NCBI GenBank assembly: GCA_024655865.1
Contig: JANLFM010000006.1
Coordinates: forward strand, 1 to 64,000
DNA: 64,000 nucleotides
Direction: 5' to 3'
Source of the DNA: Caldisericota bacterium
Lineage (GTDB): Bacteria > Caldisericota > JANLFM01
Shown here one piece after another: positions 52,469 through 60,908 of this stretch. The notes below the pieces were generated by a model. The model was not told the origin of the DNA and searched no databases. It saw nothing but the letters and a program-made list of their open reading frames with translations. Position 1 is the first letter of the stretch, and each line of letters begins with the position of its first letter. Made by a program: the position numbers and the translations under genes.

Positions 52469-54121
52469 TTAAATTTTTAGAAGCCGAGAGGAGATCTCTT
52501 CCACGGTCAAGACACCCTCGGCAGGGGTAACTACTCTCTGGCGCACAACTTTTTTACCCTCTAAGGTGATAAAGGTTCCCTCATCCTCCAGATACCAGGT
52601 AATGGGGATTAACAGGTCGGCTACGGATTTGAGTTCCGGGGTTTCAAAGGGAGTAAAGGCAACGATAAAATCCCCTGGGGAACGGGCGGAGGAAATGTTT
52701 TCCCCGACATAAATTTTCACTTTTTCCTGGGGTACTTTATGTTCGATCCCCAACTCCTTAAGGGCCATAGTGTTAGCCTCGTAGGGTAAAAAGAGATATT
52801 TGAAGCCGGATTCGGTCTCTAATCTCTCACTGATCCCCTCGGGGAGGGAAGAGTAAACGGCAACAACCTTTTCCCCTTTTCTGGCCTCTCCCAGAGCGGT
52901 ATCAATGTCTTTATATTCGTAAGAGAAATCCGTAATTCCAGAGAGGCTACCCGCTTCCACAGCAATCAGCCTGGCGTTCTGGGGGACGACCCTGCGCTTG
53001 ATCATGGAGCCCACGACCCCGTAGCGCTCGTTCAAATCCACGCCCACTACGAGGTAGGTATCTGCATCCTCCAGGTCCTTTAAAGTGGCCGTTGATGGGA
53101 TGGGAGGATTAACCTCGTTCAGAGCGAAAACCCTGTCTCCCAAAGCCGACTTAAAGGCTTGAAGGAGCTCCAGTGGCAGGCTCCCCTCCAAAAATACCGT
53201 TGCCGCTCCCTTTTTCTCGCTGATCACTTTGAAAGCCATCTCGGGGGAAATCTGGGTCCAGATTCCTCCTTCCTTTAACTTAGGAGCGTTGAGGCGGGGC
53301 CGGTCTTCATAAAGGGGAAGGTAGCGTCCGTTCTTGCACAACACTCCCTGGTTAATCGGTGAATCCCAATCCCCGTAAACCTTCAAAATGAAGTTCGCCC
53401 GCCTGTAAACCTCGATGCCGCAACCCACGGGGCAGCGATCGCAATTCGTCTTGATGACCTCCGCTTGCTCTTTCCTTCCCAGGTAGGAAGCCCTTTTATC
53501 CACCAGCGCTCCGGTGGGACAGACCTGGACACACAGTCCACAGGAAACGCAGGAAGACTGAGCAAACTGGTTATTCAGATCAATGTTGATCAGGCTCTGG
53601 TAACCCCGGTTCTTTACTTCCAGCACGAAATGTCCCCCAAGTTCAGCGCAAGCCCGAGCGCAACGGCGGCAGAGCACGCAGCGGTTCTGATCTAGAAGGA
53701 TGTACGGGTGAGAGACATCTACAGGATACTTATCCTCATAGGGAGGGAATTCAAAATGATCCAGACCGAATTTATATCCCAGGTCCTGGAGCTCGCAGTT
53801 TCCGCTGGACTCGCAGTACATGCAGTAGTGGTTGCGCTCCCCGAAAAGGAGCTGGAGTACCGTCATCCTCACTTCCTGGATTTCCGGAGTGGAGGTCTTT
53901 ACTTCCATCCCGTCCGTAACATAGGTGGCGCAAGCCGGCTTCAAGGCTCCAGGTCCAGCTTCCACCACACACATGCGGCAGGCTCCATAGGGAAGTAACT
54001 TTTCGTGGTAACAAAGGGTGGGAATTTCAATACCCGCTTCCTTCGCCGCTTCCAGTATGGTCTTACCTTCTTCTACTTCAATTTCTTTTCCGTCTATTTT
54101 CAGTCTCACTTTTCCCATCAT
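52469..54121 (-). CDS. NuoG/HoxU-like iron-sulfur subunit with truncated molybdopterin-type region
   Basis: 550-residue electron-wire subunit. N-terminal [2Fe-2S] domain ('CYHEKLLPYGACRMC' near residue 37), His-Cys3 [4Fe-4S] region ('GERNHYCMYCESSGNC' near 93), two [4Fe-4S] clusters ('CVLCRRCARAC', 'CVSCGLCVQVC' near 147 and 190), and a further cluster at the start of a molybdopterin-like domain ('CDRCPVGCGIEV' near 231). The remaining 300 residues match that domain poorly and show no cofactor motif. Longer than HoxU (about 240) and shorter than NuoG. Two ATGs in a row at 54121 and 54118; the second is better spaced from AGGAGG. Confidence 0.92.
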   Translation of the reverse strand: MMGKVRLKIDGKEIEVEEGKTILEAAKEAGIEIPTLCYHEKLLPYGACRMCVVEAGPGALKPACATYVTDGMEVKTSTPEIQEVRMTVLQLLFGERNHYCMYCESSGNCELQDLGYKFGLDHFEFPPYEDKYPVDVSHPYILLDQNRCVLCRRCARACAELGGHFVLEVKNRGYQSLINIDLNNQFAQSSCVSCGLCVQVCPTGALVDKRASYLGRKEQAEVIKTNCDRCPVGCGIEVYRRANFILKVYGDWDSPINQGVLCKNGRYLPLYEDRPRLNAPKLKEGGIWTQISPEMAFKVISEKKGAATVFLEGSLPLELLQAFKSALGDRVFALNEVNPPIPSTATLKDLEDADTYLVVGVDLNERYGVVGSMIKRRVVPQNARLIAVEAGSLSGITDFSYEYKDIDTALGEARKGEKVVAVYSSLPEGISERLETESGFKYLFLPYEANTMALKELGIEHKVPQEKVKIYVGENISSARSPGDFIVAFTPFETPELKSVADLLIPITWYLEDEGTFITLEGKKVVRQRVVTPAEGVLTVEEISSRLLKI

Positions 54122-54133
54122 TTACCTCCTGAA

Positions 54134-55708
54134 TTATTGAACAAGGGGAAGGAATTCTTCCCGGAAGTTTTCCAAAGCAGATTTCACAGGCATGATCAGA
54201 GATTGCCCCAGAGGACATAGTGAGGAGTACCACAAGGCTTCTGACAGCTTGACCATTGTATTCAGATCCTCCGCTTTCCCTTTTCTCTCCAGAAGGTGTC
54301 CGGAAATGCGGTATAACTCTCGCGTCCCGGAGCGACAAGGAGAGCACTGTCCACAGGACTCGTGACGGAAGAAATAGAGTACTGAGTGCAACATTTTTGG
54401 GATGGAGGCTTCTTGACTCATCACCAAAATAGCGCCCGACCCGAGGACGGCTTTGTACTGCTTCAAGTTATCGAAATCCATGCGCACATTGAGGAGGGAT
54501 TCCGGGAGGAAAACCCCTGCTGCCCCACCCACTAAGGCTGCTTTGAACTTTTTCCCTCCTTTAATGCCCCCTCCGTAGCCAAAAATAATTTCATAAAGCG
54601 TAGTTCCCATCTCAACTTCTATCAGGCCAGGAAAGTTCACGTCGCCTAAAATGGTGTACACCTTCGTTCCGGGACAGGACTCCGTACCCATAGTGCGGAA
54701 CCAATCCGCTCCTTTTCTGATAATTGCGGGAATATTCGCTAAGGTCTCCACGTTGTTGATCACGGTGGGACTGCCAAAAAGGCCTACTACTGTGGGATAA
54801 GGGGGTTTAATGCGGGGGTTGCCCCTTTTGCCCTCCAGGGATTCCATGAGCGCGGTTTCCTCTCCGCAGACATAGGCGCCGGCCCCTTCTTTGATTTCCA
54901 GATTAAAGGAGAATCCGCTGCCCAAAATGTCTTCTCCTAAGAGCCCATATTTTCGGGCATCCTCGATGGCCTTGTGCATCCTGTGCAGGGAAAGAGCATA
55001 CTCCCCTCTGATGTAGATATATCCTTTCCTGGCACCCACGGCGTAGCCCGCGATGATCAATCCTTCAATCAGTTTATGGGGGTCACCCTCCAGAATCAGC
55101 CTGTCCTTGAAGGTCCCGGGCTCCCCTTCGTCAGCGTTGCAGATGATGAATTTTTCCATAGCCGAGGCCTTGCGCGCTCCCTCCCATTTAATTCCTGTGG
55201 GGAATCCGGCTCCTCCTCTTCCTCTCAGGCCGGATTTCTTGACCTCGGCAATGACCTCATCCGGGGTCAGGGAGAGGGCTTTTTCCAGAGCAGTGTAACC
55301 ATCTCGCGCCAGGTACTCCTCGATTTTCTCAGGATCGATTATACCTGAGTTCTCAAGGACCACCCTCTTTTGCTCCCTCATGGGGCCTATCAGGTCCCTT
55401 CTTACTGCCCTAACAACCTCTTCTTTTATGATCAGGTCCTGAACCGGACGGCCCTTGAGGAAATGCTCCTCCACGATCCGAGGACAGTCCTCAGGTTTCA
55501 CCTTCCCGTAATATATGCGCTCTGGATAGACTGCCAGAACCACGCCCAGCCCGGTAACTCCCAGGGTTCCAGTTTCCAGAACTTTAATTTCCTCCAAGAG
55601 GCCTCTCCGGGAAATCTCCTCTTTCAGTCTTTTTAAAACCTCCCAGGCTCCTGAGGCCACGCTTTCGATATCAATCGATACCAGGACATGACTGCGAGCT
55701 AATCTCAT
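54134..55708 (-). CDS. NuoF/HoxF-like NADH-binding subunit, cysteine-free N-terminal domain
   Basis: 524-residue diaphorase subunit. FMN loop 'GRGGAGFPTGIKWEG' near residue 169, NADH-site 'GAGAYVCGEETALMESLEG' near 275 and the C-terminal [4Fe-4S] 'SCGQCSPCRSG' near 456 with the fourth ligand in 'SLCPLG' are intact. The N-terminal thioredoxin-like domain (about 5-95), which in HydB/HoxF binds [2Fe-2S], has lost all its cysteines ('TGTLGVTGLGVVL' where TGCxGxC is usual). It also lacks the extra C-terminal ferredoxin domain of HydB. Overlaps the NuoE gene by 4 bp. Reacts with NAD(H). Confidence 0.93.
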   Translation of the reverse strand: MRLARSHVLVSIDIESVASGAWEVLKRLKEEISRRGLLEEIKVLETGTLGVTGLGVVLAVYPERIYYGKVKPEDCPRIVEEHFLKGRPVQDLIIKEEVVRAVRRDLIGPMREQKRVVLENSGIIDPEKIEEYLARDGYTALEKALSLTPDEVIAEVKKSGLRGRGGAGFPTGIKWEGARKASAMEKFIICNADEGEPGTFKDRLILEGDPHKLIEGLIIAGYAVGARKGYIYIRGEYALSLHRMHKAIEDARKYGLLGEDILGSGFSFNLEIKEGAGAYVCGEETALMESLEGKRGNPRIKPPYPTVVGLFGSPTVINNVETLANIPAIIRKGADWFRTMGTESCPGTKVYTILGDVNFPGLIEVEMGTTLYEIIFGYGGGIKGGKKFKAALVGGAAGVFLPESLLNVRMDFDNLKQYKAVLGSGAILVMSQEASIPKMLHSVLYFFRHESCGQCSPCRSGTRELYRISGHLLERKGKAEDLNTMVKLSEALWYSSLCPLGQSLIMPVKSALENFREEFLPLVQ

Positions 55709-56163
55709 TTTCCCCTCCGCAAATCATTAAGGACAGAACGAACTTTCTCCGGTGTCAGGTTTCCGTAGACCTCCTCGTTGACCATCATCGCCGGAGCTAC
55801 ACCGCAGACCCCGAGGCAGGAGGATAATTCCAGGGTGAAAAGGCCATCCGGGGTGGTCTCTCCCACTTTTATGCCCAAAAAGTTGCTCACCGTATCAATA
55901 ATTGACTCGGCGCCCACCAGATGGCAGGGAGGGGATTCACAGATGCGGATGATGTATTTCCCCCGGGGCTTCAGGCTGAACATGGAATAGAAAGTGGCCA
56001 CACTGCTCACAAAGCTCAAGGGAAGGGAAAGGTAATTTGCCGCCAGTTTCAAATCCTCTTCCTCGAGATAGTTCTGAGGGTTGCTCCTCTGAAGAGCATG
56101 GAGCAGGGATAAGAGGTTTTCCTTTCTGGGCTCAAACCTTTTCAGGATTCTCACCTTTTCCAT
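55705..56163 (-). CDS. NuoE-like [2Fe-2S] subunit (copy 2)
   Basis: 152-residue thioredoxin-fold subunit. The four [2Fe-2S] ligands are visible: 'CESPPCHLVGAESI' near residue 74 and 'SSCLGVCGVAPAMMVNEEVY' near 113. Pairs with the NuoF directly downstream, with which it overlaps by 4 bp. Normal length for NuoE/HoxE. The 57-bp gap upstream holds ATTAAC-C-GTTAAT, a short inverted repeat. Confidence 0.93.
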   Translation of the reverse strand: MEKVRILKRFEPRKENLLSLLHALQRSNPQNYLEEEDLKLAANYLSLPLSFVSSVATFYSMFSLKPRGKYIIRICESPPCHLVGAESIIDTVSNFLGIKVGETTPDGLFTLELSSCLGVCGVAPAMMVNEEVYGNLTPEKVRSVLNDLRRGK

Positions 56164-56220
56164 AAAGGTCCCTCTTTCCCGGATGATCTATTAACCGTTA
56201 ATTGCTTTTTTCCGGTCATC

Positions 56221-59200
56221 TCAACCTCCTAAAGGAATTCTCACTTTTTCCTTTTCCAATTTTTCGCTCACGACCTCCTTGCCCCTATCGCACTTCAGGC
56301 ACCTCTTCGATTCCTCAAGGGCCTCCTGAAGAAGAATCCCCTTATTCACTTCGATGAATGATTTAATTCTCTCCTCAACCATTTCCAGAGCTGGAGTTTT
56401 CCTGGGGATCACCTTCAGGTATTCCTCCTCGTTGAAAGAGGTCTCTACCACTTCCCTCCTGGGGAAGGGGAATTTTCCTTCATACCCGAAGTGTCTGTCA
56501 ATGGAGAGGGCGGCCTTCCTTCCCTGGCCCACAGCTTCCACAACGGTCGCGGGGCCCAGCACAGCGTCACCGCCTGCGAAGACTCCGGTTAAACTCGTCT
56601 CCAGGGTATCCTTGTCAACCTTTATCGTTCCGTCCCTATTGGTCTCCAATTCCTCAGCAAATCCTGAAAGCTCTGGCCTCTGCCCGAGGCACAGGAGCAC
56701 GAAATCCGCCTCTATTTCGAATTCCGTTCCCTCTTTGGGCACCGGTCTCCTTCTTCCGCTCTTATCGAACCCCTGGAATTCCATCTGCACGCACCTTATC
56801 TTTTCCACTCTTGTTGATCCGGTGAATTCTATGGGGTTCGTCAGGAAGTAGAATTTGATGCCTTCTTCGATGGCTTCCTCCACTTCCGTAGCCTGCGCGG
56901 GCATTTCCTCCCTGGACCTTCTGTAGATTACGGAAACTTCGCTGGCCTTAAGCCTTAAGGCAGTTCGGGCCGCATCCATGGCGGTTGAGCCACCACCGAC
57001 CACTGCCACCCTCTTCCCCTTGAGGTCCATTTTCTTCCCCAGGTTCACTTCGCGCAGGAAATCAATGCCGCCTGTAATCCCTTCCAGCTCCTCGCCTTTG
57101 ACGTTTAACTTTTCTGAGCGGTGGGCCCCTATGCTGATAAAGACAGCGTCAAAGCCCATCTCCTTCAGCTCCTGAAGGCTCGAAACCGGAGAATTAAGTC
57201 TCAGCTCCACCCCTGATTCCACAATCCTGGCGATCTCCTCATTCAGGACATCCTTGGGGAGTCGGTAGTCCGGGATGCCCACGCGCATCATTCCCCCGGG
57301 CACAGGAAGGGACTCGAACACTACGGGCCTGTAGCCCAGCCTGGTAAGGAAGTAAGCGCAGGAAAGTCCCGCAGGGCCAGCACCGACAATGGCCACTTTT
57401 TCCTTCCTAAGTTCTAAGGGAGGGTTGAATTGCACGTCGTTTTCTCTGGCCCAATCCGCAAAGAGCCTCTTTACCTCCCTGATAGCGATGGGTTCATCGA
57501 ATTTGCCCCTCTCGCACGGTCTTTCACAGAATGCGGGACAGACCCTGGCGCACACGCTGGGGAAAGGATTGTTCTCCATGTGCACCAGGAAAGCCTCTTT
57601 GAGTCTTCCCTCCGTCATATGGGCGAGGTAGCGAGGGACATCCACACCCGCGGGACAGGCATTGGTGCAGGGGGCATAGAAAAGCGAAGCGCACACTCCG
57701 GCGCGACACTTCTTGTAAAGAACGTGTTCCAGAAACTCTTCAGGGAAATATTTTAAACCGGTAAGGACCGGGTTGGGGGCTGTCTGCCCCAGAGCGCACA
57801 TAGAGGAGCTCTTTATCTGTTTTCCCAGTTTTTCCAAAAGAGTTAGGTCCTCCAGCGTGCCCTGCCCGTTCGTGATTCTGTCGAGAATGCTGTACATTTG
57901 CTTCAGGCCCACCCTGCAGGGGGTGCACTGGCCACAGGATTCCGACATCGTGAACTCCACGAAGAACTTGGCCATGTTCACCATACAGTTGTCCTCGTCG
58001 AGGACGATCATTCCTGCAGAGCCGATTATGGAACCCGTCTTCTCTATTTCCTTATAATCCACAGGCAGGTTCAAAAATTCGCTCGTGATGTAACCGCCTG
58101 AAGGGCCACCCATCTGGATGGCCTTGAATCTTTTCCCTTTGGGGATCCCGCCGCCAATATCGAAGATTACCTCCCCCAGAGTCAATCCGAAGGGAACCTC
58201 AATCAAACCGGTATTGTTCACCTTTCCTGAGAGCGCGAAGAGTTTAGTGCCCTTGCTGTTCTCCGTGCCCATGGAGGCGAACCACTCTCCCCCGTTTAAA
58301 ATGATGTGCCTGATGTTGGCCAGAGTTTCCACGTTGTTGACCAGCGTGGGTTTTCCCCAAACACCCTTCTGGGCAGGATATGGAGGCTTGAAGCGCGGCG
58401 TGCCTCTTTTCCCCTCAAGGGAATTTAAAAGAGCGGTTTCCTCTCCAGCGACGAATGCTCCGGCTCCCATTCTCAGCTCTATATCAAAATCAAACCCTGT
58501 CTCTAAGATGTTTTTCCCCAGTAAACCGTATTTCCTTGCCTGTTCCAGGGCAATTTCCAGCCTCTTGATGGCCAGAGGATACTCGGCGCGGATGTAGATA
58601 TATCCGTGGTGGGCGCCTATGGTGTAGCCGGCAATAATCATCCCTTCGATTACCGCATGAGGATCGCCTTCGAGGATTGCCCTGTCTTTGAAAGCCCCAG
58701 GGTCTCCTTCATCGGCATTGCAGACGACGTATTTTTCATCGCCCTTCGCTTCCCGTGTGAATTTCCATTTCAGGCCCGTGGGAAAACCGGCGCCTCCTCT
58801 TCCTACTAATTTCGACTTGATCAGTTCCTCGATCACCTTTTCAGGCGTCATCTCTGACATGACTTTGGCTAAGGCCTCGTACCCTCCGTAGGCGATATAC
58901 TCCTCGATGTTTTCCGGGTCGATTCTGCCGCAGTTTTTAAGGACAACCTTCTCTTGCTTTTCGAAGAAGGGGATCTTCTTTTTTTCCTCGACGATCTTCG
59001 CGGCCTCAGGGGCAGTCCATAAAAGCCTTTTTACGGGTCTTCCCTTGAGGAAGTGCTCTTCAACTATTTGGGGAATGTCCTCGTCCTTGAGCTTTACGTA
59101 AAAGGAACCCTCGGGGTAGACAATCATCACTGGGCCCAGCTGACAGGGACCCATGCACCCGGTTCCCACTATGTTGACTTCCTCTTGAAGTTGCCTCCTC

Positions 59201-59295
59201 TCTAATTCCTCCTCCAGCTTCTTCTTGAACTCCAGGCTGTGCGAGGAGAGGCAGTTTGCTCCCGTACAGATGAGAACGTCCAGTCTTTTCCTCAT
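56221..59295 (-). CDS. NuoF-like diaphorase fused to a GltD/NfnB-type FAD-NAD(P)H oxidoreductase
   Basis: 1024-residue fusion. A thioredoxin-like [2Fe-2S] domain ('CTGANC', 'TGCMGPC') occupies about 1-95, and the NuoF core carries FMN loop 'GRGGAGFPTGLKW', NADH site 'GAGAFVAGEETALLNSLEG' and [4Fe-4S] 'SCGQCTPCRVG'. Near 540-610 a cysteine-rich domain as in GltD/NfnB/DPYD ('CTNACPAGVDVPRYL', 'CARVCPAFCERPC') is followed by a FAD domain 'VAIVGAGPAGLSCAY' near 635 and an NAD(P)H domain 'VAVVGGGSTAMDAA' near 765, and a C-terminal 'CLKCDRG'. It has two pyridine-nucleotide sites and two flavins, the makings of an electron-bifurcating or transhydrogenating subunit. Confidence 0.93.
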   Translation of the reverse strand: MRKRLDVLICTGANCLSSHSLEFKKKLEEELERRQLQEEVNIVGTGCMGPCQLGPVMIVYPEGSFYVKLKDEDIPQIVEEHFLKGRPVKRLLWTAPEAAKIVEEKKKIPFFEKQEKVVLKNCGRIDPENIEEYIAYGGYEALAKVMSEMTPEKVIEELIKSKLVGRGGAGFPTGLKWKFTREAKGDEKYVVCNADEGDPGAFKDRAILEGDPHAVIEGMIIAGYTIGAHHGYIYIRAEYPLAIKRLEIALEQARKYGLLGKNILETGFDFDIELRMGAGAFVAGEETALLNSLEGKRGTPRFKPPYPAQKGVWGKPTLVNNVETLANIRHIILNGGEWFASMGTENSKGTKLFALSGKVNNTGLIEVPFGLTLGEVIFDIGGGIPKGKRFKAIQMGGPSGGYITSEFLNLPVDYKEIEKTGSIIGSAGMIVLDEDNCMVNMAKFFVEFTMSESCGQCTPCRVGLKQMYSILDRITNGQGTLEDLTLLEKLGKQIKSSSMCALGQTAPNPVLTGLKYFPEEFLEHVLYKKCRAGVCASLFYAPCTNACPAGVDVPRYLAHMTEGRLKEAFLVHMENNPFPSVCARVCPAFCERPCERGKFDEPIAIREVKRLFADWARENDVQFNPPLELRKEKVAIVGAGPAGLSCAYFLTRLGYRPVVFESLPVPGGMMRVGIPDYRLPKDVLNEEIARIVESGVELRLNSPVSSLQELKEMGFDAVFISIGAHRSEKLNVKGEELEGITGGIDFLREVNLGKKMDLKGKRVAVVGGGSTAMDAARTALRLKASEVSVIYRRSREEMPAQATEVEEAIEEGIKFYFLTNPIEFTGSTRVEKIRCVQMEFQGFDKSGRRRPVPKEGTEFEIEADFVLLCLGQRPELSGFAEELETNRDGTIKVDKDTLETSLTGVFAGGDAVLGPATVVEAVGQGRKAALSIDRHFGYEGKFPFPRREVVETSFNEEEYLKVIPRKTPALEMVEERIKSFIEVNKGILLQEALEESKRCLKCDRGKEVVSEKLEKEKVRIPLGG

Positions 59296-59306
59296 TATTG
59301 GGCTCC

Positions 59307-59669
59307 TTATTCTTCAACCTGAATTACGTACTCGGAGACCACCACCCCATTCACTATGTGTTCTGCCACTATCCTTTTCGCCACTTCCGGCGTAACCATT
59401 CCATAGACTATCCCGGGTTTTCCAGACTCCTCCACGATCACCACCGGTTCCTGGGAAGCCAGCCCTTTTTCTCCGGTCTGCGTCACGAGGACGTCTGTGA
59501 GATTTCTATTTTCAATTTCCGACAAAAAGGCCCTTAAGGTCTCCCTTGCTCCGGCCGCAATGCCGCTGGTTCCCATTCCAATGATGATTTTTATTCTTGC
59601 TTTTCCCTCTCTCAGGCTCAGTTCCTGTTGAACCCTTTCTCTTATTTTTCTCAGCTCTTCCAGCTTCAT
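59307..59669 (-). CDS. thioredoxin-like ferredoxin homologue without cysteines
   Basis: 120-residue protein of the (2Fe-2S) thioredoxin-like ferredoxin family seen beside HydB/HydC. 'IIGMGTSGIAAGARETL' near residue 28 and 'VVIVEESGKPGIVYGMVTPE' near 76 fit the family, but the positions normally held by cysteines read Ser, Glu and Ala ('GTSG', 'TGEKGLAS'); the whole protein has no cysteine. It can therefore not hold an iron-sulfur cluster and is probably a structural or docking subunit. It lies between NuoE copy 1 and the NuoF-GltD fusion, 11 bp before the latter. Confidence 0.85.
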   Translation of the reverse strand: MKLEELRKIRERVQQELSLREGKARIKIIIGMGTSGIAAGARETLRAFLSEIENRNLTDVLVTQTGEKGLASQEPVVIVEESGKPGIVYGMVTPEVAKRIVAEHIVNGVVVSEYVIQVEE

Positions 59670-59734
59670 TCTCCATCCTCCGTATTTTTATTTTTTATCT
59701 TGTAAGTTTTGAGGGATCAGATCAAAGGTAAGGC

Positions 59735-60235
59735 TCAGCGATCGAGCTCCCTTTCCCGGATCCCCTTTATGACATTGACCACCTTGAGGGGAGTCAACCT
59801 GCCGTAAATCTCCTCGTTAACCATCATGGTTGGGGCTAAACCACAGGCACCAAAACAGCGAGCAGTAGACAGGGTGAAGAGCCTGTCCTCCGTGGTCTCC
59901 CCTACATCGATCTTGAGCTCCTTACAGACGGCCTTCAAAACGTCAGCCGCTCCCTTTACGTGACAGGCAGTCCCCAGGCAGAGGTTTATGACGTACTTCC
60001 CTACGGGCTGTGTGCGGAAAAAATGGTAAAACGTGATCACTCCCAGGATCTGGGATGGGGGAACATGCAGCTCTCTGGAAATGAAATATTGCACTTCCCT
60101 GGGAAGGTATCCAAAAAGTGACTGGGCTTTATAGAGAACGTTGAGCAAGGCGCCTTTAGAGTTTTTGTGTTCCGCTATGAATTCCCTCAGTTCCTGGTAC
60201 TGCTCGTTCTCAGGAATAACAATCTGCTCGTTCAT
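59735..60235 (-). CDS. NuoE-like [2Fe-2S] subunit (copy 1)
   Basis: 166-residue thioredoxin-fold subunit with ligands in 'CLGTACHVKGAADVL' near residue 86 and 'ARCFGACGLAPTMMVNEEIY' near 125. Probably partners the NuoF-GltD fusion, giving two NuoE-NuoF pairs in one operon. The open frame extends to 60268, but an AGGAGGT SD five bases before the ATG at 60235 decides the start. It seems to be the first structural gene after the AT-rich gap. Confidence 0.93.
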   Translation of the reverse strand: MNEQIVIPENEQYQELREFIAEHKNSKGALLNVLYKAQSLFGYLPREVQYFISRELHVPPSQILGVITFYHFFRTQPVGKYVINLCLGTACHVKGAADVLKAVCKELKIDVGETTEDRLFTLSTARCFGACGLAPTMMVNEEIYGRLTPLKVVNVIKGIRERELDR

Positions 60236-60347
60236 TGAAACCTCCTGTTCAGTTGAGGGCTTTTTCAATTAGCCAATATTTTATCAAATATTTTACTCAG
60301 GATTACTTTATTTAAAATGCTTCCTGAATTCAAGGCAAATATTTTTC
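60236..60347 (-). promoter_or_regulatory. AT-rich gap, probable promoter region of the hydrogenase structural genes
   Basis: 112 bp between the ATPase gene and NuoE copy 1. It contains a direct repeat AATATTTT (60275-60282 and 60287-60294, 12-bp period) and several TAAAAT/TAAATA possible -10 elements on the - strand, but no convincing -35. I see no gene here. Confidence 0.4.
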
Positions 60348-60908
60348 TTAATCTTGTTCAGGAAAGATCCTCTCCAGCTCCTTTACTTTCTCATTTATGA
60401 ATTCTCTCAAAAACTTAATCACCGAGGGATGAGAAAGGGGCACATCATTTAAAATCGCTTTTATTTCTCGAGTGTCCAGAACCAGTTCCCTTCCGTTTTT
60501 TAAATAGCGGAAAAGGATGTCCGCTCTTTCTGAAGCGTAAACCAGGGCCAGTATGGTCCCGCGCAAATCCCCCAGCGGGGGAAGGTCAATATGGCTGCGC
60601 GGAAATTGTGCTTTTATCCTCGTGCCTTTCCCGGCCTGGGATTTGACCTTTAAATCACCTCCGGTGGAGAGGGCCGTCTGCTTCAAAAGGGGAATTCCCA
60701 GGCCCACTTTCTTTCCGGACTTGGTGGTGAAAAAGGGATCTTCCACCATTTTCAGAGTCTCTTCATCCATACCCCGGCCGTTATCTTCCACCGTGATCTC
60801 CAGAAGATCCTCCTTGATTCGTTCTCTGATCTCTACGGAGATCAAGCTGGCTCCTGCGCTAATCGAGTTCTGCACAATATCCAGAACGTGGAGAAGGAGT
60901 TCATCCAT
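60348..60908 (-). CDS. histidine-kinase-like ATPase (HATPase_c) regulatory protein
   Basis: 186-residue protein with the GHKL ATPase fold alone: N box 'HVLDIVQNSISAGAS' near residue 7, 'VEDNGRGMDEETL' near 40, 'GLGIPLLKQTALSTGG' near 69. No phosphorylated histidine domain, so it resembles anti-sigma/kinase ATPases. Proteins of this type sit in HydABC loci (for example the Thermotoga maritima TM1420s) where a sensory role is proposed. Overlaps the PHP gene by 8 bp. Confidence 0.85.
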   Translation of the reverse strand: MDELLLHVLDIVQNSISAGASLISVEIRERIKEDLLEITVEDNGRGMDEETLKMVEDPFFTTKSGKKVGLGIPLLKQTALSTGGDLKVKSQAGKGTRIKAQFPRSHIDLPPLGDLRGTILALVYASERADILFRYLKNGRELVLDTREIKAILNDVPLSHPSVIKFLREFINEKVKELERIFPEQD

